A stretch of DNA of 64,000 bases from Orthonyx spaldingii (Eukaryota; Chordata; Aves; Passeriformes; Orthonychidae), in assembly GCA_013397795.1 (NCBI GenBank), contig VZTJ01000523.1, positions 3,146,023 through 3,210,022 of the forward strand, in the 5' to 3' direction. Positions within the stretch are counted from its first letter, which is position 1; every line of letters begins with the position of its first letter. The translations under genes and the position numbers were made by a program. The notes beneath the pieces were generated by a model. It saw only the letters and a list, made by a program, of their open reading frames with translations. It did not search any database and was not told where the DNA came from. Below are positions 11,886 through 21,745 of the stretch, piece by piece.

Positions 11886-12065
11886 AGAATCATGGAATCA
11901 CAGAATCATGGAATCATTAAGGTTGGAAAAGACCTCGAAGATCATCAGATCCAGCCACAAATCCATCACCATCCCCATGTTCCCCACTAAACCACCTCAA
12001 GTACCACATCCACATGAGTTTTGAACACTCCCAGGGATGGCAACTCCATTCCAGGCTGGTCATTG
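11886..12065 (-). mobile_element. CR1 LINE, 5'-truncated 3' end
   Basis: Starts with tail repeats GAATCATGGAATCACAGAAT, CATGGAATCATTAAGGTTGG and AAAAGACCTCGAAGATCATC. CCACTAAACCACCTCAAGTA and CTCCCAGGGATGGCAACTCC follow. The element is on the minus strand, about 180 bp long, of the AGGTCTTTTCCAACCTTA 3' subfamily. Similarity fades after about 12065. Confidence 0.85.
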
Positions 12066-12269
12066 TTCCTCTGCTGTCCCTGCCCAGGAAGGAGCCCCCA
12101 GTCCCTCTGCAGAGTAGGAGCAATGCCCATTCTGAGACTGTTCCTTATAATCACCGTGGATAAAATTGCTGCCCCATTGCTCCAGCAGCTTCCCAGGGCA
12201 GGCTGTGCCAGCTCCCTGCCACCAGGACCTGTGGGCTCTTCTGTCGGTGCCAAGGCTGCTGCAGCAGCT

Positions 12270-12465
12270 CCGAGGGACAATTAGGCTTCATTGGGCAGCG
12301 CTGACATTTAGCATCAACCCCCCCTCCCATCTCCTGCCTGAATCTCCTCGCTCGCCTTTCAAAGCAAGAAACAAATGGTGCATTAGAGAGAAGGAGAGAG
12401 AGATGAGCTTTATTAGCTGTTTATGGAAGAAATTAAAATTGCTCATTAGTAACCACGGCACCGGC
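12270..12465. promoter_or_regulatory. Candidate conserved noncoding element beside a CpG-rich block
   Basis: AT-rich segment with GACAATTAGGCTTCATTGGG, ACATTTAGCATCAA, ACAAATGGTGCATTAGAG, TTTATTAGCTGTTTATGG and AAATTAAAATTGCTCATTAG. CATTAG/TTAG cores and TTTATGG are homeodomain-type sites. It abuts a CpG-rich block on the right, an arrangement common at developmental loci. Function is inference only. Confidence 0.4.
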
Positions 12466-12900
12466 AGTGCCCCCCCTCCCTGGCAGAGCCACGATGGTCC
12501 CACGGGGACCACTCGCCTGGTGTTTATTTGGGCTGGCACCTGCCCGGCGCCTCCCTGCCCTTCTGCAGATGGGCACGGGGGGACTGCGGGGAAATGTCAC
12601 CGCTCCTTCCCCCTCCCGAGCCGCTCCTGCTGGTCGGCAGCGGCGCCGGCAGCTCGGGGTGCTGGGCTGTGCCGCAGAGCAGCCGGGGCTCGCTGCGCTC
12701 TGGCGGGGAGGATGCGAGCGGCAGGGAGGGGTCCTGGTCCCGGCCGTGCCGCTCCGGCGTGTCCCGCACCAGCCGGAGCAGTGCGGGGGCTCAGCACACT
12801 GCAGGGGCGGCTCTTCCCCTCCATCTCTCGCCTCCTGGGCTCGCAGTGGTGCCACGTTACCATTTTATGCCGAAAACTGTTCTAACGCAAGGGCTCGCTC
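12466..12900. promoter_or_regulatory. CpG-rich block (possible small CpG island)
   Basis: CpG density is clearly above that of the flanks, with GGTCGGCAGCGGCGCCGGCA and clusters of CCGG, GCGAGCGG and CGGCGTG between about 12600 and 12790. A promoter of a noncoding transcript is possible, but no TATA box or convincing first exon is visible. Open frames here run on both strands because the block is stop-poor. Confidence 0.4.
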
Positions 12901-12954
12901 ACAAGTTTCGGGGGTTGCGTGGAGCCGGCTGAGCCAGCTCTGCCCATGGCCAGC

Positions 12955-13020
12955 TGGGCCTCCTCTTCCTCCTTTTCCTCTTCCTCCTTTCCCCTCTCCG
13001 TGCCCTCCTGCCCTTCCCAC
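12955..13020. repeat. Polypyrimidine tract (TCC/TCT-rich)
   Basis: Nearly pure C/T on the plus strand over about 60 bp (TCCTCTTCCTCCTTTTCCTC and onwards). It reads as a low-complexity KRKRRK/EEE frame on the minus strand and is not coding. Confidence 0.75.
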
Positions 13021-13134
13021 CAGCCCCGCCGTGCCCTGCCCAGCGAGCTGCCCGTCCTGGCTGTGCCGTGACCCCGCCGGTGGCACCGGGGGCAGGCGGG
13101 AGGAAGCGGGGCCAGGAGCACTTCAAAGGCTCTG

Positions 13135-13360
13135 TATCTCCTCACGCAGCTGCCATAAAAAACAATCCAGGTTTCCGCTCCCGAGTCCCGCGTTGCCCTC
13201 GCAAGGGACATCTCTGGGGGCAAACGGATAAATCTTTCATCTCCTCGCTCTGGGTTTTATTAAATGCCTCGCACATCCATGGAAAACGCAGATTGCTGAT
13301 AAATTCGGGCTGGTTACGGGAGAGGCAGACGGAGATTAACTCGCTGAACTGACTGGAAGT
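13135..13360. promoter_or_regulatory. Candidate regulatory element
   Basis: Contains GCCATAAAAAACAATCC (CDX/HOX-like CCATAAAA and SOX-like ACAAT), CGGATAAATCTTTCATC, GGGTTTTATTAAATGCC, GATTGCTGATAAATTCGGG and GGAGATTAACTCG. Mixed AT motifs with retained CpGs resemble conserved noncoding DNA. Low to moderate confidence. Confidence 0.3.
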
Positions 13361-14279
13361 TGGTTCTTTCCAGGAAGATGGAGAGTTCTGGGATGTGCTG
13401 ACACCGAAAGGTACAGCCTGGGAGAGCCCTGAGCCCACCTTGGGAGAGGTGCTGCTCTCACCCCCTCCTGGCTCCAGGGTTCAAGCTTTGCCAAGCTCAG
13501 GATCATGGAAAGGATGTTTAACCCTGGTGCAGGGAGCAGGGGGGTCCTGCCCAGAGCAGACACAGCTCAGGGAAGGGGTAGGACCAGGGCTCTGCATCAC
13601 CTGGCCCCGCTCAAGGTGGGCTTCAGCAACAACCCTGCTCCCCATCACCCCCTGTACACCTGCATGGATATTCCCGGAGGATCCCTGGGAATATCACAAG
13701 GATGTGGGTGAAAATGATGTCTCCTCACCCAAAAATCAGGCACACTGCTGTGCTGTCACAGCTGAGAGGCAACCAGGCACTTGGGTCACGCATGTCTTGC
13801 TGCTCACGTGGGAGGTGTGGGGTGTTTCATTTTCCCTGAGCTCATCGGGAAATTTCAATTCCCACTGAAAGGGTTGAATGAACTTGTTTAATCAACAGCT
13901 CCACAGGCTCCAAAGGACCCTCAGACCTCTAAAATTGGGCAGCAAGAATAGAGAAATAGCATGTTCTCCATATCTGGGATGGAGGAAGGCAGGAAGTCAT
14001 TGGGTGAAGCTGTAGCAAAAGAAATTTGTGGGTTCACAAGGAGCAAGGCTTTCTCTGGCCCGGGAAGGTGACTTCACGTGTGGAGGCTCCATCCCAAAAG
14101 TCTCCTGGAGAAGTCTGGGCAGCCACGGAGGGTTGAGATGGGGACAGCTCATCCTGCTGCTTGAGGACAGACCTAGCAAATGTAGAAAGCAGTTGCCCCA
14201 AGACATGAGATGAAATAAAATTAGGACCAAGAAGCTCAAGAATGAACTTCAAATGCCCTTTGGGGTAGCCAAGCACTCG
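13361..14279. other. Noncoding single-copy sequence
   Basis: No recognised repeat or gene. GC-rich to about 13800, then more balanced. Confidence 0.4.
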
Positions 14280-14735
14280 GGGCTGTTCTAATCAGTAACC
14301 TCCCCATTCCCCGGCTGCTGCAGCAAGCCCTGCTAAGCAGACAGATTTTCCATTAAGCCTGGAAGAAATGGCAAAGTGCCTTAATGAATGTCAGAGTTAA
14401 TACCCCGTTTGTTATAGGCTGCGACTGCAATGTGATGGGTTTATAAAGCCGGCCCCTCATTACCCTTATCAATATTATTCTTACTCGGTTCCCGTCTGCA
14501 GGCCAGATCCACATCCAGCCCTTGACATGGGAGCTGGCTGCCTGAGGATCTGCAAGCCATCCTGCGCCAGGGCATTTTCAAACCAGTAAAAAAGGGAATA
14601 AAACCCAAGGGCTAAGGCAGGTTGAGCGTATAAAGCGTGTGTCTGAGCGAGCGCGCGGTGCGAGGCATCGCTGCAGCCGCTGCGGCTCTGATTGAAACCA
14701 GACTCAGGAAAGAAGGGCTGTAAACGTTTTTTCAC
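14280..14735. promoter_or_regulatory. Candidate conserved noncoding cluster with TATA-like site
   Basis: The left half (14340-14500) holds TTCCATTAAGCC, GTGCCTTAATGAATG, GAGTTAATACC, GGGTTTATAAAGCC and CCCTTATCAATATTATTC. The right half has GGGAATAAAACCC, then TATAAA at 14629-14634 followed by CpG-rich GAGCGAGCGCGCGGTGCGAG. The TATA box plus CpG run could be a core promoter reading rightward, or just part of the same enhancer-like block. No supported exon follows. Confidence 0.35.
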
Positions 14736-16940
14736 TGCCTGTCCTAAGAAATTTATGTCTCACCCACTCCATCATCTCCTTCAGGGCTGCCTTTTTTTGC
14801 AGCTGTCTTCAGAGACCATCGGCTGAGCCCCTTTATGAAGTCCAGTCCATGATGTCACCCGGAACCATAACTCACTCACCTCCCTGGCTGGGCTCTGCGC
14901 GGGGGTGCCCCATAAATAACAGCCCAGGCCGGGGGGAAGCCTGCCCTGCTCGAGGAAAACCTTCCTGACATCGGAAGGGAAGAGAGAAGAATATGCACAT
15001 GGGGCAGGGGGACCCAGAGTGGGGCTTGATGAACCAACAAAACCACAACTGTGCAGAGCAAATGGGACAGAAAAGTCACTGATGTTGTGCCCAGCAGAAC
15101 CTGCTCTGGAGAGGCCAAGGTCAGGCCTTGGACATCCATTAAACCTTCCAGGACTCTGCCTCCTCTGGAGAAATCCAAACCATGTGCCGGAGCCCCAGCC
15201 CTGAGCGTTGTTTGCTGCTGGGATTAAAATGACTCAGCGACCGTGATGGGTCCGTCCTTCAGTAGCACCCAATTGGTCATGACTGAAATGTGCTCTGGCT
15301 TTGGGGTGTTTTGGGGCCCCACATCCTGGTGGAGTTGCTGCTCACCCATCACACTTCTCGAGAGCAGGTGTCCACATCAGAGAGCACCAGGCCCCCGCCA
15401 AGGCCCATCCCCACGCTGGGGAAGCCGAGGGTAATTGCTTCATTGTGTCTGATAACATGTGGTTTTGCCATATTTATAATCCAGGGCTATTAAAAGGGGA
15501 AAAAAGAGATCAACCCAAAATCCCTCCACCGCAGTTGGCTCTAATTGTCCCTGTCCCACCACTTCCCCCTTTCCCAGTCCTGCTTGTGGGCTGTTTTGGC
15601 AGCAGAGCCAAAGCAGGAATGAGCTGTTGGGATGAAGTTTATCCTTCGCTGGGATGGCCTCGCTGGAGAGGATGGAGGGCTCTTGGTTTTCCCAGGAAGC
15701 CTGGACTGCATCTGCTTGGGAGCAGAGCCCGAGGAGTGCCACCTCCCCGGGACACCTTCACCGCTGTGCTGGAGCCACACCAAAGGTAAGCCATGACCTT
15801 CCCCCTGGAATTTCATCAGTTAATGCCACTGGAACTCTGCAGTCAACTGGGGATGCTCCTGGCAGCTGGAAAATGCACAGGCTGAGAAGAAAGGGCTGTT
15901 CTCACATCTCCTGCATTTCTGCTCTTCCACTTGTGGATTTGCAGGGTTGGATCTGTGGTCCCCAGACACTTGTTGAAGCACAGAAGTCCCCTCCCCGTGA
16001 TGGCTGTTGCCAGGAAAATAAACAAGCAGAAAGACTCCAACAGCATCTGCAGGACATGAGCCACACATTCCAGAAAACTTCGGAGCTTTGGAGGGCAGGA
16101 GCAGGTCCTGAGTGCTTGGTGGTGTGGTCCATGTTCTCAGTGCCTGGAGCCGTGCCACACAGACAGTCTGTCCCGCTGAAATGTCCTCAGGGACTGGGAA
16201 TGCTGTGCAGCCATTCCTCAGAGCCTGGGCATCTGGTGGAGTATGGGATGCATCCAGGGATTTGGTTCTGAGTTGGAATTTATTGCCCTCTCCTCTCCTT
16301 TGCTCTCCTCAGTAGATACGGGAGTGGGGGAGGGTGGTGGTGTCTTTTTTCCTTTCTTTCCTCCCGAGCTGAAATTAAAACCAGCCCAAAGCCCACCACG
16401 ATGGGAATGCCTGTGAGCTGGAGTGTGCTCAGGGTGGCCACACAGGTCCATGGGATGTTCCAGGCCTTTCTGCCATGGATGGACCTTTCTCCCATGTCAA
16501 AGGATAATATTTGTGGAAAGGGCTCTCCCATGTGTCCCCAAACCCCCATGGCCTTCTCAGGCTTCTCTTTCTCCTTTTTTCATACTCCGAGTTGCACTCA
16601 AAGTCCTCGAAACCACTCCAGCAGAGCTTGCCCGTTATCCGTGGGATGCAGAGGAAGGCTGTTGCCATGGCACCGCAGCATCCCCCTCCTTCTGGACGGC
16701 TCCTGGGGGGCTTCACCCCTCCATACCTGGACAGAGGTTCCGGATCCCTCATCAGGGAGAGCCCTCCTGGGGTCCCTGGGGGCTGCGCCACCAACGATTC
16801 CTGCAGCCTCTCCCTCAGGTGCATCCCACTGCTCCTTGCCAGCCTTTGCCACTCGGTGATGACAAGCGCCCGTCAGCCTTGGTGTTCCCTTCCCGTGGAA
16901 TGTGAGGGATCCCCAAAGAGGAACACGGGGCAGGGATGTG
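14736..16940. other. Noncoding single-copy sequence
   Basis: Over 2 kb with no recognised repeat family. Several 100-215-codon frames overlap in both directions (for example at 15654-16271 and 16511-17152). None shows a domain, and the overlap itself points to chance in stop-poor DNA. Confidence 0.4.
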
Positions 16941-17350
16941 GCTGTTACCGCCCAGCCCTCGCCCTCTCCCCTTTCCCCCGCTCCCGTCCCTCCCGTGCGG
17001 GGATACTGACTCCAACTCTGCCGTGGCGTTTGGGATTCCAGCAGCACTCGTGGGGTTCCTCGTTCCTGCCGCGTCCCTGCGCCGCCGGGACGGCTTTTCA
17101 GCTCGGCTCTGCTTTGCTGCCGCCGCCACACAATGGAGACAACGGCGTTTAAAGAGCTGAGAATGGAAGGGAGGGAAGCGGCTCGTGTTTAACCTTCCGC
17201 GGGCAGCGCGATGAGCCGGGGCCGGCGTTGTCAGGGGGACGCGAGCGGGGCCCTCCGCCTGCCCGCAGCGCTGCCCGCCGGAGCTGCCAGCTCCCATTCC
17301 GGCCCTCAATGGACGCGGCCGTCCCCCGGCACAAGGAGCTTTTATTCCTT
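16941..17350. promoter_or_regulatory. CpG-rich block, possible orphan CpG island
   Basis: One of the clearest CpG-dense stretches. It includes CTGCCGCGTCCCTGCGCCGC, TGCTGCCGCCGCCACACAAT, TTCCGCGGGCAGCGCGATGA and GGGGCCGGCGTTGTCAGGGG. ACAATGGAGACAACGG in its middle (about 17127) has SOX-like cores. The ATG at 17211 opens only 72 arginine/glycine-rich codons with no known domain. A transcription start for an unseen or noncoding transcript is possible. Confidence 0.45.
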
Positions 17351-17462
17351 TGGATGGGAACCAGGAGAAGTGGGAGAATGCGGCGCTGCGTGGGCTCGGA
17401 TCCCCCAGCTGCGACGTTTCGGTGTCTGATTTTACAGGAGAGCAGCGCAGGGGGCAGGGACC

Positions 17463-17560
17463 CCCGGGGTGGGAACGGCTCTTCCTCCCTCACGGACCCT
17501 TCCCGGGGTGGGAACGGCTCTTCCTGCCTTACGGGCCCTTCCCGGGGTGGGAGCGATGGA
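17463..17560. repeat. Short tandem repeat, 39-bp unit, about 2.3 copies
   Basis: GGGGTGGGAACGGCTCTTCC starts at 17466 and 17505; a third partial copy (GGGGTGGGAGCG) starts at 17544. Because 39 is a multiple of three, frames through it stay open and give a repeated peptide. I see no other sign of coding. Confidence 0.85.
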
Positions 17561-17639
17561 GACTTTGTCACCTGGTCCCTGCTGTCGCATGAGTCACCGC
17601 GCAGGAATTGGAGCATGTAATGGTCCCGTTTCCATGCCG

Positions 17640-17975
17640 GGATCTGAGTGTCGCTGATGGATCCGGCCCCTGTGTCCCACCTGGCTGGGGCAGCACAAGG
17701 TGACACCTGCCCGGGGTGCGCCGGGGGTGCCGAGCTCGGCGCGGGGGCTTTGGCAGGGCTCGGAGTGGGGCTCGGTTTGTGGGGTTTGTGGTATCGGTTG
17801 TCAGGGAGTTCGTGCCTGACGTCGGGAAAACGCTTCCTGGCAGCTGTGCCGCAGTTTGGAGGCTGCAGCCTGAACGGGGGGACCCGTGGCTGGGCCGTGG
17901 GGACTGTCCCCGTCCGGGGGAGGTGGGACAGGAGCCGGCTGTGGATGCTGCTGCGGGAACACCACGTGTGAGCAT
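17640..17975. promoter_or_regulatory. CpG-rich block
   Basis: Contains GGGGTGCGCCGGGGGTGCCG, GAGCTCGGCGCGGGG, CGTCGGGAAAACGC and CCCGTCCGGGGGAGG. It may be a right-hand extension of the CpG block at 16.9-17.35 kb. No exon is supported. Confidence 0.3.
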
Positions 17976-18214
17976 AAACCCTGCAAGCAGCAGGATACTG
18001 TCAGATCCAAAACCATTTGAGATCCACAGCTGACCACGGAGTGATGGAGAACTCTTCCCAAGCTATGCTTTAATTTTTCTCTTTCTGGAGAATTTGGAAA
18101 CATCTGTGCCTGCCTCTCATATTACTCTGATTTTGGTGTCATCTTTGCCTTGTGATCCAGAGGAGTAATTGTGGTTTCTTTTCTCTCGATCCAGATTGTG
18201 CTGAGTATCCATGT

Positions 18215-18520
18215 CACTGTCTTCCCGGGAGTTCACACTTGATTTCTCTCAGAACTCTTGGATAAATACCATCCAGACTGGGGGATTTACTACACTTTCT
18301 CCAGTTGCTCCCTGATTTCCTCCTTAGAGACTTCCCTGCCCGTTAAGGTCACTTTCTGATTTCCTATGCACAATGCCTTTGAAATGGAAATGTTTCCCCT
18401 CATTGTCTTCTCCAGTAAAGATCAAGAGGAAGAACGCGTTTCTCCCGGCTTTTCCACCCTCCATAATCGTCCTCTTGTCCCCAGGGACCAAACGCGTGCC
18501 ACAGTCCCACACGCCACAGT
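18215..18520 (-). mobile_element. Ancient CR1/L3-type LINE, ORF2 fragment with frameshifts
   Basis: Read on the minus strand, three frames in sequence give pieces of LINE ORF2 at the junction of linker and reverse transcriptase. These are AFFLLIFTGEDNEG (about 18400-18440), then LTGREVSKEEIREQLEK (about 18285-18340), then SPSLDGIYPRVLREI (about 18235-18280). The last matches the KSPGPDGIHPRVL-type start of the RT domain in CR1-clade elements. Two frame changes and in-frame stops show it is dead and old. It is not one of the 3'-end copies seen elsewhere in the window. The subfamily (CR1 versus L3-like) cannot be fixed by eye. Confidence 0.7.
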
Positions 18521-21009
18521 CTCGCAGGCAGCATCTCGTGTGTGAAGTCCTTCAGCCAATTTCCAGGCTTGCTCTGGCACCTCCTGGGCAGTTTTGGGAC
18601 GCCCTTGTTTCTGATCCACAAAGGAGTTGCTTTCCAATCCAGGAAGAACTTTTCCATCTAATTTTAAAGGGCAGTTTTATGTACCTCCAGTTAGCACAAT
18701 CTCTGTTCCCACGGCCACAATGGATTCCTCTTTCTCCCTTTATTCCTGGCTCACCTCCCTGCACAAGCCAGGTGGGTCCCATCCCCATGTCCAGCTGTCC
18801 AGGGCAGATGATCCTATCCCGGATTGTCTTTGGGGAGTTGTGCCATCCCTCCTGCTCCCAAGGATGTGCCAGGAGAGGAGGCTCTGTCTGAGAGGCTCAG
18901 CACCCCCAGCACTGCTGGGCTGGAGCTGGGCCAGGTGCCTCAGCCCCCAACCCTTCATCTGCAGCTCGGCTCTCGTCTCGTGCCGGGGCCGTGCCAGCAG
19001 AACTCCACGGAATGCCATTTCCCGATGTTCTGCTTGTTAACAGTTGCCCACAAAGATTTAAAAGTCTCAGATGTGTGTCCAATCTGTTGGCTTTGGTAGA
19101 GTGATCAGAAGGGACCCAAAGGACTTGTGACTATCTTGAAATGTTATTAGGAGTTTGCCTGAATCGCTGATATTTTAGAACAATAACCTTCCCAAAGGCT
19201 TCAAGCCATTCCTCTGCAAATTGGATTTGAAATAAAATTAAAATGTGATGGAGGGAATTTTCTGTATGCTGGGGGGAGGATTTCTGCTGGAGCTCAGCGA
19301 GCAGAGGGTGTGGTGTAAAATGTACAGAATTATTTTAGCTGCAGCGTGTTTTCCTCTGCGCCCTTTTTCCCAGTCCCTTCTGGAACAGGAACTCCATAAC
19401 ATTTGATCCTTTAGACAAACTTTCAAACCCATAATGTTCAAGTGGGTTTGAAATTAGGCGTAAAGAGTTTGTTCATCCTGAGGAATCTTTGAAATGGATT
19501 AGTGAGAGCTCCTTGTCTTACACGGGGAATCCGAGGAAGCAACCAAGGATCACCCAGAGCCAAAAGAAATGAGAATTATTGGGTGAAGTGATGCACTTTT
19601 ACACACCCGGTTTGAGCACCTCATCCCAGGGCAGCATCTGCCCCAGGACACTCCCCAGGTCTCTTTAAACTGGTCCCTCTCATTGCCCATCCCTGGTGTT
19701 CCCACCAGGAGATGATCCCGGAGAACCACTGGCTATTGCTGTGTATTAGTAATGGAACAAATTGGCACAAATCTTTAGGAGTGTCTGATAATTCTCCAGG
19801 TGAAAGCCCAGCTGGACTCAGCAGCTTTCCCAGATCCATTTCCCTGATTTACAGCCGTCATTATCCTGGGAATTCTCCACCCCTGCTGCGCTGCTCAGCT
19901 GAGAGCCCTGGAGCTGCCTTTCCTCATCCTTCAGCCACAGGAGCCTAAAGTCAACCCTACCTCCACCTTCCCACTCCGTGAGATCTCCAGGGTCTGCTGG
20001 TGGGAACTGGGAAGGGACAGGTGATGGTTTCCTGTGGTGGCCAAAGGCTGTGCTTGGTAGTCACTGGAAAGGGACTCTGCTCATGCTCTTCAGCTGTGTT
20101 TTAGTGGCAAATCCATGCAGGACAGGAGTTCCTGTGCAGGGTGGCTTCCAGGTCCTTCCCAAGGCAGAGGGAATGCTGATGAACACAGAGTCGAGGAGGC
20201 GCTTGAGCTCTCAGGGAGGAATGGCCGGTTCATTCCCATGTTCACCATTCCCAGATAACCAGGATCTGGGGATCTGTGCCTCATTCCTGTTTTCCCTTTC
20301 CCCAGATAACGGCAGCCATTGGCTCATTCCTCTGTTCACTTTTCCCACGTAATGGGGATCGCTGTCATTCCCACTTTCCCTTTTCCCGGATGATGGGGGA
20401 GGTGGAGCACTGCCAACCCCTGCATGGTTCCTAGAGAATTTTGTTCCTCCCCACCCCCAAAAGGTGTTTATTGAGCCTCAGCTGGCGGGAACCATCCTCA
20501 CCTCTGGATCCTCACCTCTGGATGGCAGTGCCAGGTCACAGCAGGGACAGGGACAGAGACGCCACCACGCCATCAGCCACCTTCCCCTCCCCACCCTGCG
20601 CTGGGACTGCCCTCAACACTTCCTCTCTGCAAGTTTTCCACATCAACTTTCTGGATTTCTTTGCCAGCCAGCACGAGGGAGGGATGCTTGGCAGGTGCTC
20701 TCCGTTCGGGAGAGCTTTCCCTATAAAACGGGAAGGAACACCCAGCAGCACTGAGGGAATATTTCCATGTTATTCATGCAGACACCTGAGCCTGGACTTG
20801 GTATGTGAGCCCTGAGCTGAGCCAGGTGTGGGGACAGAGCAGGGGGAGATGAGAAAACCCCTCTGCACAGAGCTCCTGGGGCTCAGCTTGCCAAAATAAT
20901 GTCAATTTACGGAGCTTTCAGGCGACACCAGGAGAGGAGAGGTGCTGGGTCTAGGAGTCCCTGCCAGGGCTGCCCCTGCTGCCTGTGGCCCCGCAGCTGC
21001 AGGGCTTTA
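18521..21009. other. Noncoding sequence, possibly with more decayed LINE at left
   Basis: The first ~200 bp could be further decayed LINE ORF2, but I cannot align it by eye. More balanced, AT-richer patches occur at 19030-19260 and 19720-19800 (GTGTATTAGTAATGGAACAA). The rest is GC-rich, with no supported gene. Confidence 0.35.
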
Positions 21010-21320
21010 GGCAGAGCAGGGAGATTTTTTAAGTCCTTCCTCAAAACACAAATTTACATGAATGTCATTGTAAAATGAAAATCATTTTATATTGAAAAGT
21101 CAAAGGGTTTCTCTTGCAGGAAATATTGAAATGTCTTAGTTCAGCCCGATTTGTTTTTCCTTTAGGGGCAAGGGAGGCAAAATAAAGAAGCAAATACAGA
21201 AATAGGTGGAACATGCCAGGTTTTTCTGTTGGTTTTTTTTTTTTTCAAATACGGATTTTGAACCTCTCATAAACTGCTGCTGGATGCATTTGTCCAGCTT
21301 CTACAACATCCATTTATCAG
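21010..21320. promoter_or_regulatory. AT-rich island with a 19-bp palindrome
   Basis: Strong drop in GC over about 300 bp. TAAAATGA-AAA-TCATTTTA at 21071-21089 is a perfect inverted repeat with 8-bp arms. A 12-13-base T run sits near 21233. GCATTTGTCC and CATTTATCAGCTGGATAAAA (with an E-box CAGCTG) follow at 21286-21330. It could be an enhancer, a matrix-attachment-type AT tract or a decayed repeat. Confidence 0.3.
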
Positions 21321-21499
21321 CTGGATAAAAGGACCAAGCCTCCAAAGCAGCACTTCCCTGCTGCCTGGCTCATACCGGGGAAGCAACAACCACAATGCTT
21401 CCGGCCATTGGGAAAACAAGAAGAAAAACATGGAAACACAGGGCTTCTGCCCCGCCTCATGTACCCATGGGTGCCCTTGAGCATGTTTTGTGTTCTCGG

Positions 21500-21745
21500 C
21501 GTTTTCTGTGTTTCAATCCACCCCCAGCCCCCGCTGCCGCCGTGCTTTGTGCGGCTGAGCTTTCTCCGGGATGGATTTTCCATTGTCATTCGCGCAGGGC
21601 CGAAGGCAGAACGCATTAAAGCCAAGGTGGGCAGCGGTATTTGCGTCTCTTGGAGGAATTCTCCGAATCGCTTCACATTCGCTCCCTTCTCCTTCATTTG
21701 GGGCAGTTCCGTGGATGTTCCCGGCGGCGCGGGGGGAGGTGAAGT
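21500..21745. promoter_or_regulatory. CpG-retaining candidate regulatory element
   Basis: Alternates CpG-rich cores (GCCGCCGTGCTTTGTGCGGC; CCCGGCGGCGCGGGGGG) with AT-containing sites (GATTTTCCATTGTCATTCGC; ACGCATTAAAGCC; CCGAATCGCTTCACATTCGC). CpGs kept outside a classic island suggest either hypomethylation or a conserved element. No exon is supported. Confidence 0.3.
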
